Of a stretch of DNA of 64,000 bases, positions 50,481 through 59,063 are shown piece after piece. The notes below the pieces were generated by a model that did not search any database, was not told where the DNA came from, and saw only the letters and a list, made by a program, of their open reading frames with translations. Position 1 is the stretch's first letter. Each line of letters begins with the position of its first letter. Made by a program: the position numbers and the translations under genes. This DNA comes from Candidatus Neomicrothrix sp. UBA2983 (lineage in GTDB: Bacteria > Actinomycetota > Acidimicrobiia > Acidimicrobiales > MedAcidi-G1). Where the stretch lies: assembly GCA_002346745.1 (NCBI GenBank), contig DEAL01000033.1, positions 13,847-77,846 of the forward strand, given 5' to 3'.

Positions 50481-50526
50481 GGACCCCTCAGGCTACGGGC
50501 TCGGGGCCGAGGCGACCGGGCCCGGG

Positions 50527-51480
50527 TCAGGCCGTGGCACCCGTCGCCGCCATCAGGACCAGCACCGTGACGTAGCAGGACAGGAGGATTCCCGACTCAC
50601 CCCGTGAGATCTGTCGACCTCTCCGCATGAAGGTGATCACCAGCCAACTCACCGCCACCAGCACGACCACCACCCAGAGCCCCACGCCGGCTTCCTCGTC
50701 GAGCGTTCTGGACCCGTTGGCCAGGAAGACCGCTGCGCCTACCAGGAGCGAGTTGAAGAGGTTGGAGCCCAGCAGGTTGCCGACGATGAGGCCCGACTCG
50801 TTGCGTCGGGCGGCCGCCAGGACCGTCACCAGTTCGGGTAGCGACGTCCCCAACGCCACCAGGGCGAAGCCCACGAAGCCTCCCGTCCACTCCAGGTCCT
50901 CGGCAATGCGCGTCGCCGACCAGACCACCAGCCAGGCGGATCCGACGGTCCCGACCAATCCGATGACGCTCCAGAACCACGGTGCGGCGCCCTCGCTGGT
51001 GTCCGGCGGGGGCACGCCGCCGAAACGGTCGCCCAGCCACAAGACCAGCCGCAACGCCACGCCGGTCAGGACCAGCAGCAGCAGGCCCCACCATGCCGAC
51101 GGATCGGCCAGCCAGACGATCAGGAAGAAAACCGTCACGCCGCCCGCCGAGAGCGCCGCCTGCCGCTTCACCCCCTCCTCGAGCACGATCCTGCCGAAGA
51201 CCAGCACCGGCAAAGCCAGCACCAGGGTCAGGTTGGCGATGTTGGAGCCGACGATGTTGCCCACCGCCAGGGCGGTGCCCTCGGCACCCTCTGTGAGGGT
51301 CGCCAGGGTCGAGACCACCAGCTCCGGGGCGCTCGTCCCGAAGCCGATGATGAGGGCGCCGGTCACCACCGTCGAAACCCGCAGCCGGGCGGCCACCTGG
51401 GCGGCGCCCAGCACGAACCGGTCGGCGGCGAGGGTCAGCCCCGCCAGGCCGACCGCCAACAGCAGCAGGTTCACCAGCAC
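50527..51480 (-). CDS. Sodium/calcium exchanger-family (CaCA) membrane protein
   Basis: A 317-residue cation antiporter of the YrbG type with about ten membrane segments in two inverted halves. The alpha repeats are GFGTSAPELVVS and ALGTSLPELVTV, each with the ion-binding Glu, and each is followed by a VGN-x-LGSN-like stretch (GNIVGSNIANL, GNLLGSNLFNS). It likely exchanges Ca2+ for Na+ or H+. The GTG at 51480 is fixed by a TAGCGT hexamer six bases upstream. Confidence 0.92.
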   Translation of the reverse strand: MLVNLLLLAVGLAGLTLAADRFVLGAAQVAARLRVSTVVTGALIIGFGTSAPELVVSTLATLTEGAEGTALAVGNIVGSNIANLTLVLALPVLVFGRIVLEEGVKRQAALSAGGVTVFFLIVWLADPSAWWGLLLLVLTGVALRLVLWLGDRFGGVPPPDTSEGAAPWFWSVIGLVGTVGSAWLVVWSATRIAEDLEWTGGFVGFALVALGTSLPELVTVLAAARRNESGLIVGNLLGSNLFNSLLVGAAVFLANGSRTLDEEAGVGLWVVVVLVAVSWLVITFMRRGRQISRGESGILLSCYVTVLVLMAATGATA

Positions 51481-51486
51481 GGTGCG

Positions 51487-51492
51487 ACGCTA
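51487..51492 (-). promoter_or_regulatory. -10 hexamer of leaderless promoter for the CaCA antiporter
   Basis: TAGCGT on the minus strand lies exactly six bases before the GTG at 51480, just after the ftsK stop. Confidence 0.58.
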
Positions 51493-51512
51493 CCGGTGCC
51501 CCGGCGCCCGGG

Positions 51513-54029
51513 CTAGAAGCCCTGCTCGGTGAGGTTCTCGAGCTGGTCGTCAGCGACGAGCACCTCGCGTGCCTTCGAGCCCGTGGAGGGGCCGACCACA
51601 CCGGCCTCCTCGAGCAGGTCCATGAGTCGGCCCGCCCGGGCGAACCCGACCCGCAGCTTGCGCTGGAGCATCGAGGTGGAGCCCAGCTGGCTGGACACCA
51701 CTAGGCGGCGGGCCTCCTCGAAGAGCTCGTCGTCGTCCGAGGAGCCACCCCCGGTGCGCGCCGGCTCGGCGGTGATGTCGTCGATCGATGACGGGGCCGG
51801 TGCCGGGGCGTCGGGCGCCCTGGAGGTGCCGTCGCCCTCGCCGACGAACCCGCCAGCGGCGGTGCTGTCGACCACCGGCGTCTCGTCGGTGACCTCTTCG
51901 GCCGATTCGGACTCGGTGTCACCGGACTCGCGAATCGAACGGGCCTGCTTGCGCCAGGCCGTCACCACCTGGCGGACCTCGTCCTCTCCCACCCAGGCGC
52001 CCTGGATGCGCTGCGGCGCACTCGAACTAGGTCCCAGCAGGAGCATGTCGCCCTTGCCGACCAGCCGCTCGGCGCCGGGCTGGTCGAGGATGACCCGGCT
52101 GTCGGCGAGGCTCGACACCGCGAACGCCAGCCGGGCCGGGATGTTGGCCTTGATGACGCCCGTGATCACGTTGACCGACGGCCGCTGGGTGGCGACCACC
52201 AGGTGGATGCCGACCGCCCGGGCCATCTGGGCGATGCGACAGATCGAGTCCTCGACGTCGCGGGCCGCCACCATCATGAGGTCGGAGAGCTCGTCGACCA
52301 CGATGAGGATGAACCGCATCCGCTCGTAGCGGGTGGGCTCGCCATCCTCGTCGGTGAGGCCCAGCGGCGTCTGCAGGTCGCCGCGGTCGTAGGCGGCGTT
52401 GTAGCCGCCGATGTCGCGGAAGCCGCACTCGGAGAGGATGTCGTAGCGGCGCTCCATCTCCTTGACCGCCCAGTGGAGGGCGTTGGCGGCCTTCTTGGGG
52501 TCGGTGACCGGCGCGGTCAGCAGGTGCGGAACGCCCTCGTACTGCCCCATCTCGACGCGCTTCGGGTCGATCAGGATCATCCGCACCTGGTCGGGCGTGG
52601 ACCGCACGAGGATCGACGTGACGAGGGCGTTGATGCAGGACGACTTGCCGGCCCCCGTGGCGCCGGCGATGAGGATGTGCGGCATCGTGGCCAGGTTGAG
52701 CATCACCGGCCGCCCGTTGATGTCGCGGCCGATGGCGGCCTCGAGCGGATGGGTGGCCTTCGCCGCCTCGGTCGAGCCCAGGATGTCGCCCAACGCCACG
52801 GTCTCGCGCTCCTCGTTGGGGACCTCGATGCCGATCGCCCGCTGCCCGGGGATCGGGGCGAGGATCCGCACGTCGGCCGCCGCCAGCTCGTAGGCGATGT
52901 CCTTGGCGAGGTTCGTGATCCGGGCCACCTTGACGCCCTCCGCCACCTGGAGGGCGTAGCGGGTGACGGTGGGGCCGACGGTCATGTCGACCAGCCGGGT
53001 CTCGACGCCGTGGGCGTTGAGGGCATCGACCAGCCGCTGGCCCCGCGACTCGACCGCCTTGGCGTCGACGTCGTGGGTCGCCGAGCGGGCCAGCCCCTTG
53101 GCGGTCGGCAGCTTCCAGGGCGAACCGGCGGTCGCCGGACCCAGTTCGATGGTGAGCTGCTCGCCGGTGGCGGGGTCGGCGACGGCGGCCTTCTTCCTGC
53201 GCCGCCGCTTCGGCACCGACTCCTCAGCAGGCGCCGGATCGCCATCGGCCTGCGCGGCCTCGGGGGCCGGCTCCGGCTCAGGCGGAGGCGCCGGCACAGG
53301 TGCGTGGAAAACCGGTGCGTCGGGGTCGCCGGGTGGGGTCATCAGGTTGCCAAGGCCGTCGCGGAGCGCCCGTCCGACCGGCCGCAGGCCGCGCACGGTG
53401 CCCGCCGCTGCCTGCCGGACCGTGGTGCGGGTGACCACGGCGAGGCCCACCAGCACCAGACCGACGAGCAGGAGCACCGCACCCCAGGTGGCCACGGCGG
53501 CGTCCAGACCGCCGCCGACACCGAGACCCAGCAGGCCGCCGGCGCCACCGAGGGCGTCGGCCCCGTCGTCGATGCCCGGCGTGCCACGCCCGAGGTGGAA
53601 GAGTCCGGTGAGCCCGGCGAGGAACAGGACGCCACCCACGGGCATCCGCCTGGTGATCTCGCCGAACTCGTGGCGCTCGCGGAACATGGCGAAGCCCAGC
53701 AGGACCATGGCCACCGGGAGCACCAGCTTGGTGAGCCCCACCGTCCAGCTGGCGGCGTCGTCGACGACCCGCCCGACGATGCCCGCCCGCTCGAAGTAGA
53801 TGGAGAGGCCGGCCAGGAGGCCTCCCAGCAGGAGGCACAGGCCCAGCAACTCGCTGCCGCGGTCGGCGAAGGCGGCCCGCAGCATCCGCCGGGTCAGCGG
53901 CTCGGTGCCCGAACGCTCCCGGGGGGTGTCGGCACGGGTCGTCGCGCCCTTCGTCCCCCCCGCTCCCCTGGTGGGTGCGGTGCGCTTGGCGGAACGCCCG
54001 GTGGACGGGCTCGCGGACTTGCTGCTCAT
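51513..54029 (-). CDS. ftsK: DNA translocase FtsK/SpoIIIE
   Basis: An 838-residue septal DNA motor. The N-terminal region has four membrane segments (about residues 55-215), then an acidic Pro-rich linker (about 235-285), the alpha/beta motor with Walker A GATGAGKSS and Walker B ILIVVDELSDLM, and a C-terminal gamma winged helix (QLGSTSMLQRKLRVGFARAG) that reads polarity motifs in DNA. A second acidic linker of about 90 residues separates motor and gamma domain. The TACGTT hexamer nine bases before the ATG may be its promoter. Confidence 0.96.
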   Translation of the reverse strand: MSSKSASPSTGRSAKRTAPTRGAGGTKGATTRADTPRERSGTEPLTRRMLRAAFADRGSELLGLCLLLGGLLAGLSIYFERAGIVGRVVDDAASWTVGLTKLVLPVAMVLLGFAMFRERHEFGEITRRMPVGGVLFLAGLTGLFHLGRGTPGIDDGADALGGAGGLLGLGVGGGLDAAVATWGAVLLLVGLVLVGLAVVTRTTVRQAAAGTVRGLRPVGRALRDGLGNLMTPPGDPDAPVFHAPVPAPPPEPEPAPEAAQADGDPAPAEESVPKRRRRKKAAVADPATGEQLTIELGPATAGSPWKLPTAKGLARSATHDVDAKAVESRGQRLVDALNAHGVETRLVDMTVGPTVTRYALQVAEGVKVARITNLAKDIAYELAAADVRILAPIPGQRAIGIEVPNEERETVALGDILGSTEAAKATHPLEAAIGRDINGRPVMLNLATMPHILIAGATGAGKSSCINALVTSILVRSTPDQVRMILIDPKRVEMGQYEGVPHLLTAPVTDPKKAANALHWAVKEMERRYDILSECGFRDIGGYNAAYDRGDLQTPLGLTDEDGEPTRYERMRFILIVVDELSDLMMVAARDVEDSICRIAQMARAVGIHLVVATQRPSVNVITGVIKANIPARLAFAVSSLADSRVILDQPGAERLVGKGDMLLLGPSSSAPQRIQGAWVGEDEVRQVVTAWRKQARSIRESGDTESESAEEVTDETPVVDSTAAGGFVGEGDGTSRAPDAPAPAPSSIDDITAEPARTGGGSSDDDELFEEARRLVVSSQLGSTSMLQRKLRVGFARAGRLMDLLEEAGVVGPSTGSKAREVLVADDQLENLTEQGF

Positions 54030-54092
54030 CGTGGTGCCAACGTACCACCGGGGGGTGCCCGGATCGGGGTGCCCTGCCCGCGTCGCGGCAGG

Positions 54093-55856
54093 TCAGCGGC
54101 CCTTTCGGCGGCGAGCGTTCCCGGACTTGCCTGCCTCGCCCGCCTTGCCGGATCGGCGATCGCCCCGGTTGCCGACCGCGTCCCGGTTGCCGCCGGGCCG
54201 GCCCCGCACCTCCACCACCGGGACCAGGGCCGGCCGCCGTCCGGTCCCCGACGACACCAGCTTCCCGGTTGCCCGACGGGTGCGCCGCGTCAACTCCTCG
54301 GCGTCGTGCACACCCTCGGCCAGGGCCGCCTCGACCGCCTCCCGGACCGCGCCGGCCACGTCGGCCCCCCACCGGTCGCGCTCGGAGGCGTCCACCCAGC
54401 CCCGGCTCTCCACCAGTGGCGGCTCGGCCAGCCGCCCCCGCCCGAGGTCGACGACCACCCGGACCAGCACGAACCCCTCACCCGACAGCGAGCGCCGCTC
54501 CTCGACGAGGTCCTCCCCCACCGGGCGACCCCGCTCGTCGACCATCACGTACTCGTCCGAGACCCGACCGGCGAGCTCCAGCCCGTCGTCGGTGAGGCGC
54601 ACCTGATCGCCGTCGGTACAGCGCAGCACCCGGTCGGGCGCCATCCCCCGCTCCAGCGCCAACTCGTGGTGGGCGACCAGGTGGGCGTACTCGCCGTGCA
54701 CCGGGATGAACAGCTCCGGGTCGGCCGCCTCGTGCAACTCCCGCAACTCCTCCCGCTTGCCGTGGCCGGTGGTGTGCACGCCCAACTGGCCGCTGTGCAC
54801 GAGCTTGGCACCCCGGCGGGCCAGGGCGTTGTGGAGCCGCGACACCGCCGCCTCGTTGCCCGGGATCGGGTGCGACGAGAACACGATGGTGTCGTCCTCG
54901 CCGACCGTCAGGAACCGGTGGCGGCCCTGTGCCATCTGGTTGAGTGCGGCCCGCGGCTCGCCCTGGGAGCCGGTGCAGACCACGCAGGTGCGGGCGGGCT
55001 CGAGGCCCTCGAGGTCGTCGGCGGTGGCCAGCATCCGGTCGTCGATGCGCAGCAGGCCCAGCTCGCGGGCAAGGGTCACGTTGCGGACCATCGACGGGCC
55101 CAGCACCACGAGCGTTCGGCCGGTCCCTGCGGCGGCGGCGGCCACCTGCTGGATGCGGTGCACGTGGCTGGAGAAGGCGCCCACGACGATCCGCCGACCC
55201 TCGTGCTCGGCGAACACCTGCTCCAGCACGGGGCCGATCGCCGACTCCGACGATGACGAACCCGCCGAGTCGGCATTGGTGGAGTCGGCCAGCAGCAGGC
55301 GGATGCCCGGATCGCCCGACAACTGGCGCAGGCGCGGCAGGTCGGTGACCCGCCCGTCGACCGGCGTCGGGTCCAGCTTGAAGTCGCTGGAGTGCAGGAT
55401 CCGGCCCTGGGGCGTCCCGAAGATCGTCATCAGGCCCTGGGGCGTGGAATGGGTGACCGGCAGGAACTCGCAGTCGAAGGGGCCGATCCGTCGACGGTCG
55501 TGGTCGGCCAGGGTCACGAGTTCCGGACGGGGCAGGCCGGCGAACTCCAACTTTCCGGCCACCATCCCGAGCGTGAACGCCGACCCGTAGATCGGCATCT
55601 CGACGTGGCGAAGTAGGTACGGCAGGCCGCCGATGTGGTCCTCGTGGGCGTGGGTCACGAGGCAGGCCTCGATCCGGTCGGCCCGCTCCAGCAGCCAGGA
55701 GAAGTCCGGCAGGACGGCGTCCACGCCCGGCAGGTCGTCGGGGAAGAGCTGCCCGCAGTCGAGGAGGACGATGCGTCCCTCGCACTCGAGGGCGGCGCAG
55801 TTGCGGCCGATCTCCCCCAGGCCGCCCAGGAACGTGAGGGTGACGGGTGCGGCCAC
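54093..55856 (-). CDS. rnj: Ribonuclease J
   Basis: A 587-residue metallo-beta-lactamase/beta-CASP RNase with 5' exo- and endonuclease activity. FLGGLGEIGRNCAALE opens the protein; the zinc motif is THAHEDHIGGLPYLL; beta-CASP motifs are in ADSTNADS and FSSHVHRIQQV; and VHGEYAHLVAHHEL precedes the C-terminal domain. The last 60 residues are basic and Gly/Arg-rich, probably RNA-binding. The GTG at 55856 lies 23 bases after dapA, an adjacency typical of actinobacteria. Confidence 0.94.
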   Translation of the reverse strand: MAAPVTLTFLGGLGEIGRNCAALECEGRIVLLDCGQLFPDDLPGVDAVLPDFSWLLERADRIEACLVTHAHEDHIGGLPYLLRHVEMPIYGSAFTLGMVAGKLEFAGLPRPELVTLADHDRRRIGPFDCEFLPVTHSTPQGLMTIFGTPQGRILHSSDFKLDPTPVDGRVTDLPRLRQLSGDPGIRLLLADSTNADSAGSSSSESAIGPVLEQVFAEHEGRRIVVGAFSSHVHRIQQVAAAAAGTGRTLVVLGPSMVRNVTLARELGLLRIDDRMLATADDLEGLEPARTCVVCTGSQGEPRAALNQMAQGRHRFLTVGEDDTIVFSSHPIPGNEAAVSRLHNALARRGAKLVHSGQLGVHTTGHGKREELRELHEAADPELFIPVHGEYAHLVAHHELALERGMAPDRVLRCTDGDQVRLTDDGLELAGRVSDEYVMVDERGRPVGEDLVEERRSLSGEGFVLVRVVVDLGRGRLAEPPLVESRGWVDASERDRWGADVAGAVREAVEAALAEGVHDAEELTRRTRRATGKLVSSGTGRRPALVPVVEVRGRPGGNRDAVGNRGDRRSGKAGEAGKSGNARRRKGR

Positions 55857-55879
55857 GGGCGTCCCGGTCGGAGGAGCGC

Positions 55880-56773
55880 TTAGCCGCGGCCGAGGTCGGC
55901 CAGCACCCGGCGGGCCTCGTCCTGGAGGTGGTCCGGCTCGGGCCCCATTGGCAGGCGGCAGTCGCCGCCCGGCAGGCCCAGCACCTTCATCATGGCCTTG
56001 CTCGGCACCGGATTGGGCCGCAGGTCGCCCGACTCGAAGTCGTACGACGGGATCAGGCGGCGGTTGAGCTGGCGGGCGGCCTCGTGGTCGCCGGCGAAGA
56101 AGGCGTCGAACATGGCGACCGTCTCGGGCGTGGCCCAGTGGGTGGCCACGCTGATGGTGCCCACCGCCCCGACCGCCAGCAGCGCCAGAGTGAGGGCGTC
56201 CTCGCCGCTGTAGACCTCGAAGCCCTCGGGGGCGGCGCCGACCAGGCGGGCCGTCTCGGCAACGTCGCCCGCCGCGTCCTTGACGCCGACGATGGTCTCG
56301 ACCTCGTCGGCGAGGCGCAGCAGCGTGCCGGTCTCGATCTTTCGGCCCGACCGGGGCGGGATGTCGTAGAGGATGACCGGCAGGCCGGAGGCCTCGGCAA
56401 CGGCCGTGAAGTGGTCGACCAGCCCGGCCTGCGACGGGCGGTTGTAGTAGGGGGTGACGGTGAGGATCCCGTCGGCACCCACCTCGGCACATCGCTCCGT
56501 GTTGCGGACCGCTGACCTCGTGTCGTTGCTTCCGGCGCCGGCGACGACCGGCACGTCGACGGCCCCGACCACGGCCTCGACGAGGGCGACCTGCTCGTCC
56601 TGGGTGAGGGTCGGCGACTCGCCGGTGGTGCCGGCCAGCACCAGGCCGTCGTTGCCTTGCTCGACCAGCCAGCGGGCCAGTTCGACCGCCCCCTCGAGGT
56701 CGAGCGACCCGTCCTCGGCGAACGGCGTGATCATGGCGGTCAGCACCCGCCCGAACCGGGGTTGCGTCGTCAC
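55880..56773 (-). CDS. dapA: 4-hydroxy-tetrahydrodipicolinate synthase
   Basis: A 297-residue class I aldolase-fold enzyme that condenses pyruvate with aspartate semialdehyde. TTGESPTLTQDEQ and the tyrosine in TVTPYYNRPSQAG are present, and the Schiff-base Lys is in VGVKDAAGD. It is the committed step to diaminopimelate and lysine. The GTG at 56773 overlaps the stop of the winged-helix regulator gene (GTGA), so its translation is coupled to that protein. RNase J follows. Confidence 0.94.
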   Translation of the reverse strand: MTTQPRFGRVLTAMITPFAEDGSLDLEGAVELARWLVEQGNDGLVLAGTTGESPTLTQDEQVALVEAVVGAVDVPVVAGAGSNDTRSAVRNTERCAEVGADGILTVTPYYNRPSQAGLVDHFTAVAEASGLPVILYDIPPRSGRKIETGTLLRLADEVETIVGVKDAAGDVAETARLVGAAPEGFEVYSGEDALTLALLAVGAVGTISVATHWATPETVAMFDAFFAGDHEAARQLNRRLIPSYDFESGDLRPNPVPSKAMMKVLGLPGGDCRLPMGPEPDHLQDEARRVLADLGRG

Positions 56774-57408
56774 GTGGACTCTCCCTCCCTCGCCCGCTCG
56801 ATGCCGAGCGTGGCCAGCAGGTTCTCGTGCAGTTCGAACCACACCGTGTGGTATGAGTCGATCATCGGCTTGGTGAACCACTCGACCTCGCCGGCTCGGA
56901 CGCGGTCGAGCGCCTCGGTGAACCGCCGACGGTAGCCGTCGAACCGCTCGAGCAGGCCGGCCAATTCGGCACAGACGGGCTGGACGACCGCGTCGGCCTC
57001 CCCGAGCCGGGCGATGACGGCAGCGTCGTGGTCCGGATCGGCGTGGTCGTTGACCACCTGCTCGTCGTCGACCGTGCGTAGCTGCCAGTCGGTGCACAGG
57101 GCGAGGAACCCCTGGTTGACCTCGAGGAAGCGCCGGTACAGGCCATCGACGGCGCTGCGGGCGCCAGCGGCGTCGAGCTCGGCGGCGACCAGCGCCTCGC
57201 CGTGCGTACGCCCCTCAGGGGTGAGCATCCAGCCGGCCATGCGCCCGTCGCGGCGCCGGACGTACCCCGCTTCCTCGAGTGCGCCCAGGCGGGCCGCCAG
57301 GTCGGTCCCGGCGAAGCCCAGGGCGTCTGCCAGCTCGGGCGTGTCGGCGAAGCCCCGCACCCGGAGCCCGTGGACGGCGCGCAGGTCCGGATCGCTCGTG
57401 ACGGGCAT
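56770..57408 (-). CDS. Winged-helix transcriptional regulator-like protein coupled to dapA
   Basis: A 212-residue soluble protein. Residues 18-75 look like a winged helix (ELADALGFAGTDLAARLGAL, then EEAGYVRRRDGRMAGWMLTP), as in MarR/PadR-type regulators; the rest is mostly helical with HTVWFELHENLLATLG near the end. I cannot place it in a named family. The ATG is seven bases after a TACCGT hexamer, so it should have its own leaderless transcript. Overlap with dapA suggests it senses or controls DAP/lysine flux, but that is inference. Confidence 0.7.
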   Translation of the reverse strand: MPVTSDPDLRAVHGLRVRGFADTPELADALGFAGTDLAARLGALEEAGYVRRRDGRMAGWMLTPEGRTHGEALVAAELDAAGARSAVDGLYRRFLEVNQGFLALCTDWQLRTVDDEQVVNDHADPDHDAAVIARLGEADAVVQPVCAELAGLLERFDGYRRRFTEALDRVRAGEVEWFTKPMIDSYHTVWFELHENLLATLGIERAREGEST

Positions 57409-57415
57409 GGCGGCC

Positions 57416-57421
57416 ACGGTA
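57416..57421 (-). promoter_or_regulatory. -10 hexamer of leaderless promoter for the regulator-dapA operon
   Basis: TACCGT on the minus strand is seven bases before the ATG at 57408, within the 31-base gap after the SURF1-like gene. Confidence 0.58.
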
Positions 57422-57439
57422 CCAGCGGGGGTCACGGGC

Positions 57440-58204
57440 TCAGGGTTCGAGGTCGTCGTTGTCCGAGGCGAGAAGGGCGTCGACGGGTTCGTCGGCCTCG
57501 GGCTCCCGCCGTGCCAGGCGCACCAGCACCAGCGGATAGCCGACCAGGCCGATCGCGGTGAAGACGAACCACTGCACGGCGTAGGAGAGGTGCGGGCCCT
57601 CGCCCAGGTCCGGCGCCGGCAGGGCGTACGGCACGTCGCCCAGCGGCTCGGCGTCGAGGTGCACCGGTGGGAGCAACGTGTCCCACCGAGCCGAGAGGTC
57701 GACGGCGTCGACCCGCTCGACCTCGTCACCGTGGCCGCCCCGGGAGGTCCCCGACGCCCGCAGCAGCCCCTCCACCTCGACCTCGCCCACGGGCGGGGCC
57801 CAGGTGTCGGCGACGCCCTCCAGGTAGAGCCGTCGGGGCACGAAGCCCCGGTTGACGGCCAGGTCGCCGGAGTCGGTGGCGAGGAGCGTCACGACGTGCA
57901 CGCCGGGCAGGCCGTCGCTGGACCGGTTCACGACGTAGACCTGCCGGGTCGGGTCGAACGTCCCGGTGACCAGGGCCGCCCGGAACTCGAGGTCGTCGAA
58001 CGACGACCGCACGCCAGGCTCGAAGGCGAGCGGCTCGAGGTCGGCTCGGGCCTCGACGAGCGCGTTGTGGGCCTGCCGCTGGTCGAGGCGCCGCAGCTGC
58101 CAGAGGCCCAGGTTCACCGTGGCGACCAGCAGGGCCACGATCGTCAGATGGGAGGCCACCCACCACGGCCGCGACAGCCGTCGCGCCCCGGGCCAGGCGC
58201 TCAC
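57440..58204 (-). CDS. SURF1-family cytochrome oxidase assembly protein
   Basis: A 254-residue protein with two membrane segments, one at about residues 17-35 (SHLTIVALLVATVNLGLWQL) and one near 212-230 (FVFTAIGLVGYPLVLV), enclosing an external domain. Signatures are LGLWQLRRLDQR after the first helix, VNRGFVPR in the middle and GPHLSYAVQWFVF before the second helix. SURF1 helps insert haem into subunit I of aa3-type oxidase. No cox gene is in the window. It begins with GTG eight bases after dapB. Confidence 0.88.
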   Translation of the reverse strand: MSAWPGARRLSRPWWVASHLTIVALLVATVNLGLWQLRRLDQRQAHNALVEARADLEPLAFEPGVRSSFDDLEFRAALVTGTFDPTRQVYVVNRSSDGLPGVHVVTLLATDSGDLAVNRGFVPRRLYLEGVADTWAPPVGEVEVEGLLRASGTSRGGHGDEVERVDAVDLSARWDTLLPPVHLDAEPLGDVPYALPAPDLGEGPHLSYAVQWFVFTAIGLVGYPLVLVRLARREPEADEPVDALLASDNDDLEP

Positions 58205-58212
58205 GCTGCGAC

Positions 58213-58998
58213 TCAGAGGCCGAGCAGCGCGTCGAGGCCGACGGCGCAGCCCGTGCCGTCGACGCCCCGGGCCGCCAGCACCACGCCGGGCATGAAGGAG
58301 TCCCGGTCGATGGAGTCGTGGCGGATCGTCAGCGTCTGGCCGGTCGTTCCCAGCACGATCTCCTGGTGGGCGACCATGCCCCGCATCCGCACGGCGTGGA
58401 GGCGGATGCCGGCGGGTCCGGCGCCGCCCCGCGCCCCGGGCACGACCTCTCGCTCGGTGGGGTCCTCGGCCCAGTCGGGCGACGCCGCGGCCATGCGCTC
58501 GGCGGTGGCCAGGGCAGTCCCCGAGGGGGCGTCGACCTTGGCGTCGTGGTGCAGTTCGATGACCTCGGCGGTGTCGAACCAGGGCGCCGCCATTTCGGCG
58601 AAGCGCTGCATCAGCACCGCCCCGAGGGCGAAGTTGGGGACGATCAGGCAGGCGCTGGACGTGAAGGCGGCGTCGAGCGCCGCCCGGTCGTCGTCGCCGA
58701 GGCCGCTGGTGCCGACCACGGCGTGCACGCCGGCGGCGGCCAGCACGGGCAGGTTGGCGCGTGCGGCGTCGGCCACCGTGAAGTCGACGACCACGTCGAC
58801 GCCGACGGCCACGACCGCCTCGACGCCGTCGAGCACCGTGCAGCCGGCGACCTCGTCGCCGACCGCCGTCGGATCGGCCACTGCCACCAGGTCGAGGTCG
58901 GGGGCCGCCGCCACGGCGTCGCAGGTGGTGCGGCCCATGCGCCCGGCGGCGCCCAGCACGCCGACGCGGCGCGCGACCGTGCCGTCGGGGGTGTCCAT
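58213..58998 (-). CDS. dapB: 4-hydroxy-tetrahydrodipicolinate reductase
   Basis: A 261-residue NAD(P)H-dependent reductase acting directly after DapA. The nucleotide-binding loop is GVLGAAGRMGRTT, and the substrate loop ELHHDAKVDAPSGTAL holds the conserved His pair and Lys. The ATG at 58998 is fixed by a TAGCCT hexamer seven bases upstream. A SURF1-like gene follows closely and dapA lies 1.4 kb downstream. Confidence 0.95.
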   Translation of the reverse strand: MDTPDGTVARRVGVLGAAGRMGRTTCDAVAAAPDLDLVAVADPTAVGDEVAGCTVLDGVEAVVAVGVDVVVDFTVADAARANLPVLAAAGVHAVVGTSGLGDDDRAALDAAFTSSACLIVPNFALGAVLMQRFAEMAAPWFDTAEVIELHHDAKVDAPSGTALATAERMAAASPDWAEDPTEREVVPGARGGAGPAGIRLHAVRMRGMVAHQEIVLGTTGQTLTIRHDSIDRDSFMPGVVLAARGVDGTGCAVGLDALLGL

Positions 58999-59005
58999 GG
59001 CGGCG

Positions 59006-59011
59006 AGGCTA
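59006..59011 (-). promoter_or_regulatory. -10 hexamer of leaderless promoter for dapB
   Basis: TAGCCT on the minus strand lies seven bases before the ATG at 58998, in the 65-base gap after the M16 peptidase gene. Confidence 0.58.
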
Positions 59012-59063
59012 GCGCCCGGCCGTGGCGCGGCCGGGGCGGATTCGGTGCAGTCGCCGGGCCGTG

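Noticed and set aside
50490..50495. rimO as a member of the leaderless set (TAGCCT upstream)
   Set aside because: The hexamer ends nine bases from the ATG, outside the 6-7 base rule; a 2-3 nt leader is possible, so it is left out.
54039..54044. ftsK as a member of the leaderless set (TACGTT upstream)
   Set aside because: Spacing is nine bases, as for rimO; kept as a possible promoter only.
52203..55256. Plus-strand open frame of 1017 codons across ftsK and rnj
   Set aside because: Shadow of two complete, recognisable genes on the minus strand; no family motifs.
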